Below, one piece after another: positions 60,286 through 64,000 of a stretch of 64,000 bases of DNA. A model generated the notes under the pieces. That model did not search any database, was not told the DNA's origin, and was given only the letters and a program-made list of their open reading frames with translations. Origin of the DNA: Lepidurus packardi. Its lineage: Eukaryota > Arthropoda > Branchiopoda > Notostraca > Triopsidae. Both the position numbers and the translations under genes were made by a program. Each line of letters starts with the position of its first letter. Position 1 is the stretch's first letter. The stretch is taken from positions 5,957,001-6,021,000 of the forward strand of contig JAKZAN010000006.1 in NCBI GenBank assembly GCA_023053545.1, read 5' to 3'.

Positions 60286-60488
60286 CACAATTTCGAATAT
60301 AGGTATAGAAACCTTCCAGAGAAGGCATGAGGTACAGAGAAAGAGCCATTTAATATTTCGTGTTTTTTTTACGAAATAAATTGCCTCGACTGAGTTTCGA
60401 ACCGACGACCTTCTGATCACAAGGCTTGTCTTATCCACTCGGTCATACGCTTATATTTCTGTATCGTTGAAACGTATATAAATACAAA
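60286..60488 (-). mobile_element. tRNA-derived SINE, copy 1
   Basis: About 203 bp, read on the minus strand. A tRNA-like head (about 60453-60383) carries a pol III A box (TGACCGAGTGG) and B box (GGTTCGAAACT), each one mismatch from consensus. The head resembles tRNA-Arg around GTGGATAAG and ATCAGAAG, but its acceptor and anticodon stems do not pair. A non-tRNA body of about 100 bp follows. The same sequence recurs at 61316-61516 at the same length. Confidence 0.8.
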
Positions 60489-61315
60489 TATGAATTGAGC
60501 CAGTGTACAGTGTGAGGGTAGCATCCATCTTTTGTTCGATTTATAGAAATTTGACGGTTCACCCATTGCCATGACTTCTATACTCTACAAGTTTGCATTG
60601 TATTTATTACTTTGTATTGTATTTAAAAGTGTAATAAAAAAGCTTAATTAATTTTGGATTAAGTCAAAATCGTTCGAAATAATTACAAGGCCATTTGTTT
60701 GTTTTACAGTTTTTTTTACTAAAGCTCACAAATACATGTTCTCATATATTACTGTTTCCATAGTTTGAAACACTAAAAAAAAAAACGATCTTGACTTTTT
60801 TCGATTTCGAAGAAAATTAGATGTAGGAAATACATTCGTTTCACATTGAAGAGGAACACCAGCGGCACGGAGTTCAGGCTCTGTTGATGTTGGACAGCAC
60901 TCGCTCAGGTTCGGATGGACGTATGCATCGTTACGGAGTTTTACTTCTCCTTTTAGGGGGGGAATCCATCTCCAGAATGTCTTCAAACTATATAGATTGT
61001 AAACGATTAATGTTTGTGTAGCAGAATAATTAATTTACTTGAGTTAGTAAAAAAAAATCCATTGTTTTATGTTCTCAGAGCTGACAATTTATTTACTCTA
61101 GCAAAATAACAAGGCACTCAGTGCTCAATAATTGCAAAGAAAGGGAGGGTACTATAGCTGCTCTGCACAAATGTTATACAAAGTTTGCCCTCTTTTACGC
61201 ACATGTTTGTCATGCCCTGCAGAAGTTTTCCACTGTTTTGTCAACTTTTCTCCGGGTTCTGCGATGACCTGAACATCCATAAAGCATCAAACAAATTCCA
61301 ATATGAATATGATTC

Positions 61316-61516
61316 CACAATTTCGAATATGGGAATAGGAACCTTGCCGGGAAAGGATAAGGTGTAGAGAAAGGGTACCACTTAATATTTCATTTTTAGA
61401 TGAAATAAAGTGTTTCGACCTGGTTTCTACCCCACAACCTTTAGGTTCAAAGGCTTGTCTTATCCACTGGGTCTCACGCGTATATATAAAATGTGTTAAA
61501 ACTTCTATAAATACAA
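61316..61516 (-). mobile_element. tRNA-derived SINE, copy 2
   Basis: About 201 bp, collinear with copy 1 along its whole length. Shared blocks on the plus strand are cacaatttcgaatat, cttaatattt or its equivalent, gaaataaa, and aggcttgtcttatccact. Pol III boxes are more decayed than in copy 1 (B-box region ggggtagaaacc), so this copy is older or less constrained. Confidence 0.8.
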
Positions 61517-62353
61517 CTTCTGCGGGGATTATCCATTTTAAACACAAAACTATCCTTTCTAATCCAAGAACATTCAGATTCCTATCAACTTTCGTGCAAC
61601 AAATGAAAGAGCTAGCGAAGCCCCAAGTTAACTTCTAGCCCTCCCTCCCCCCCTTTTCTTCCCTCCAGTTTTAACCTTCTATGGACCAAGGTGAGGTACC
61701 TTCCCTTGTTCACCAACTAGTTTTACTTGTGCTCTATTATATCAGTATATTGTAATCAACAATTGAAAATAAAGAATTATCCACAGGCGAAAGCCTACGA
61801 TGGATTTAGATATAAAAAAAATTGCAAAGGTTTTAAAGCAAATAACGTACGCCTCGATGTATATTCAAATCTTTACTTTTATTAACAAAGATAACATTCT
61901 GTGTGAATTATGTCCAATCCACATATCCACCAACGCTACTTATCCACAACACAAGCCTGCTCAATTTAGCTATGCGACCTAAGTACAATGTGCAAAAACC
62001 TTTAAATCTGCTTCCAGACTTTTTTGGTCATACTGCAAAAGAGCACGACCTCCCAGTCTAACACACGCTCCGTGCACGTCAGCTTTTTCTGTATCCATTG
62101 AGATCATGCATACCGTACGTCAATCCTCCCAAATACCCAACTCTCACGCGTCGCTGTTCAACTGTTCTGTACAAGGCACAGGCACACTATAAATATACAA
62201 CTGTTATTCCAATTCTTTTTCTTTACAGCTTGAGCCTCTTGATATTTTTGGATCGTCTTTCAAAGTCTTCACTCTATTGCACTGCTATACAAATGGAATA
62301 GCTCTTATGGTACCAATGGTTTCCAAGTCAGTCGTTTCTTAGGTTGCGAGATG

Positions 62354-64000
62354 TCAACTTTCTTCTTTAGGTTCTACTTTGACAAAACCTTCTTCTTTCA
62401 TGCGCGCAACACGTGCATTATTTAGGACGGCAATAGAATCTTTGATGGCATGAAAGATAATGTTCTTAATTTGCAATTTATCCTCATGGTTCGTATGTGA
62501 GTCTGATAGAGCACGGAACTCTTGCGTTAACTGGAAGCAATGGGCTACATTTTCCGGCGAAACAAAGTCTTCCGCAACCTTTATACAACTGTGTAAGTTC
62601 CGTACCTATTACATGCAAAATAAAGACGTTAGAAACCTCACAATCTCCTCTTTTCATATAAATTCATTTTTCTAACCTGGTGAGGAGCGCCAGCAGGAAT
62701 AAACACAGCATCTCCTAGGCACTGCACAATGGCGTAACTGGATACTCCATATTCCTTGTATAACCGCGTTCTTAAAGCGTTATCCAAGTAGCAACTTTGG
62801 TCATGAATAGGATCATGATGAGGTTCTAGACGATCCCCTCTTTCCAGAGCCACTTTGTTGAGTAAATCACGAATCTTGTCAGCATCACGAGCTTGGTAAA
62901 TATGCCACAGTGCTCCAGGTAGCTCTCCAGCTTCTCGTACTCGTTGGCTGGTTAAGTAATCCACGCCAGCTTCGTCAATTGCACGCAAGGCTTCTGTAAG
63001 GGCGAAAAAACAAAAACAAAACGTTCGCATGAGAATTTTTGCACGATCACTTCGCGAAGAAATGGTACGTAAGGAAGCCACATTGATCAGACGAATAGTT
63101 AACATCGTGGTAATACTTCAGTGTTGGATTCTCGTTCATCATGTCAGCTCAGCAGTACGTTATCAGCACTACTTAAGGTGCTCTAAACAAAAAGGGGAAA
63201 AACAGTTGAGTGGAAAGCACTTACCCTTAATAAGTTCGTCTGCATTGCCTTCTTTGGGAAGACCAACATAAACCATGAGGTTGGCTGCATCCGATACGTC
63301 CAAATGAACGTTGGTGGTGCCTTTGGAAGCTTCCAAGGGAGCACCATAGGCGTTATACATTTTGGGTCCCAGATCCGGTCTAACAAAGCATTCCGGAAGT
63401 CTTCCCGCCAAATTCAGCCGACCATTACGATGGGTGTACTCTGCCAAGGGCAGTGTCTTCATCAGATCCGCAAAACGGGACGGCAACAGCTCTGCAAAAT
63501 CCTCTCCGGGTGGCCAGTCTTTAAGTTTGAGCAGCATAGGTTGTCCCTTTTCATCTTTGAGTCTCTTGGTTAAGCGCTCAAATCCGTCCCAGAACTTCTT
63601 CATGGGCTGGTTGGGGACTAAATTGCCCGTCAAACAATTAACCAGGTCGTTCTTAATGTCACCAAAATCCCTGGCGAAAGTATCAGGCAGCCAGAGAGTT
63701 TTATCCAGCATTTGGCCAGCATTCGAGACCATCACCGGTTGTCCCCGTTTCCACTGATCCTGGAAAATCCTGTAGTTACCACTATGACGGGGATCCAATA
63801 AGCGCAGTAACCGGCCATTGCACAGCCACGAGTGGGGTACGTCAGGGTATAACGCTTGTGATTCACTGATCACCATAATTCTTGAAGGCAACGGCTCTCG
63901 CGTCCGTACTGTCCTCAGAACGTCGGTTTTTCTCTTGAAGTGTTTCAGCTCTTGAATTTTCTCTCCCTCGGATTCTTCTTTCAACGCGAGTTTCGTGGCT
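62354..64000 (-). CDS. KDM3: KDM3-type JmjC histone H3K9 demethylase, C-terminal part (5' partial)
   Basis: Fe(II)/2-oxoglutarate dioxygenase removing H3K9me1/me2 in the nucleus. Exons in transcript order: 64000-63225 (open to the window edge), 62993-62677, 62605-62354, ending TGA at 62354. Landmarks: [20 protein letters not shown] and [12 protein letters not shown] before the JmjC fold; [20 protein letters not shown]; metal ligands His and Asp in [53 protein letters not shown]; distal metal-ligand His in AGAPHQV; and [19 protein letters not shown]. All three metal ligands are present, so an active enzyme is expected. The tail adds an acidic end (VKVEPKEES). The zinc-finger half lies beyond the right edge. 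Confidence 0.95.

Larger units (their letters stand above)
58055..62353. other. 4.3-kb intergenic region with short interspersed repeats
   Basis: AT-rich region between convergent genes, with no supportable ORF. It holds a hairpin repeat (60104-60227) and two copies of one tRNA-derived SINE (60286-60488, 61316-61516), described separately. Confidence 0.6.

Noticed and set aside
60383-60453. A tRNA gene on the minus strand (A box, B box, TTCGAAA loop)
   Set aside because: Acceptor and anticodon stems do not pair, and the same sequence recurs in a longer repeated unit at 61.3 kb, so it is the head of a SINE.

Overview
The window is nuclear DNA of an animal, most likely an arthropod and possibly a crustacean. 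The genes have many exons and mostly very short introns of about 50-65 nt with GT-AG ends. They include a MADF-BESS factor, a Ras64B-type Ras and a DHCR24 sterol reductase. No species-level marker was recognised, so arthropod is an inference from gene content and architecture. Nothing here is prokaryotic or viral.

Layout, left to right. 1-5696 (+): 3' part of CLUH, which binds mRNAs for mitochondrial proteins. 6429-8164 (-): METTL16, the U6/MAT2A m6A methyltransferase. 8577-16537 (+): a 2,527-residue coiled-coil golgin, lava-lamp/giantin-like, mostly in one 6.9-kb exon. 17381-18188 (-): an R-Ras/Ras64B GTPase. 18625-20128 (+): the mitochondrial rhomboid protease PARL. 20239-21462 (-): an unrecognised intronless gene. 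22465-25824 (+): kinesin-2 motor subunit KIF3B/Klp68D, with a short inverted-repeat transposon in one intron. 26.2-31.8 kb: no supportable gene. 31853-41505 (+): a 1,483-residue protein joining a disordered, tyrosine-motif-rich N-terminal half to a PH domain and a complete actin-related fold. This is the most unusual gene in the window. 41.5-46.6 kb: no supportable gene, but a dense cluster of CRE-like ACGTC motifs. 46609-47595 (-): a secreted or membrane Pro/Gln/Tyr-rich protein with a His-Asp run. 52207-53144 (+): ALG14. 53431-55485 (+): DHCR24. 55669-56473 (-): UMP-CMP kinase. 57157-58054 (+): a MADF-BESS factor. 58-62.3 kb: non-coding, with two copies of a tRNA-derived SINE and a hairpin repeat. 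62354-64000 (-): C-terminal JmjC part of a KDM3-type H3K9 demethylase, running off the right edge.

The genes are a mixture of housekeeping functions (mitochondrial mRNA handling and proteolysis, RNA methylation, Golgi structure, intraflagellar or axonal transport, N-glycosylation, sterol reduction, nucleotide phosphorylation, chromatin) and do not form one pathway. Several pairs share divergent intergenic promoters: METTL16/golgin, Ras/PARL, unknown/KIF3B and CMPK/MADF. Exon models were assembled by eye from splice consensus and remembered family alignments. In every complete model the exon lengths sum to a multiple of three and the phases agree at each junction, which supports them. UTRs and transcription starts were not determined unless stated.
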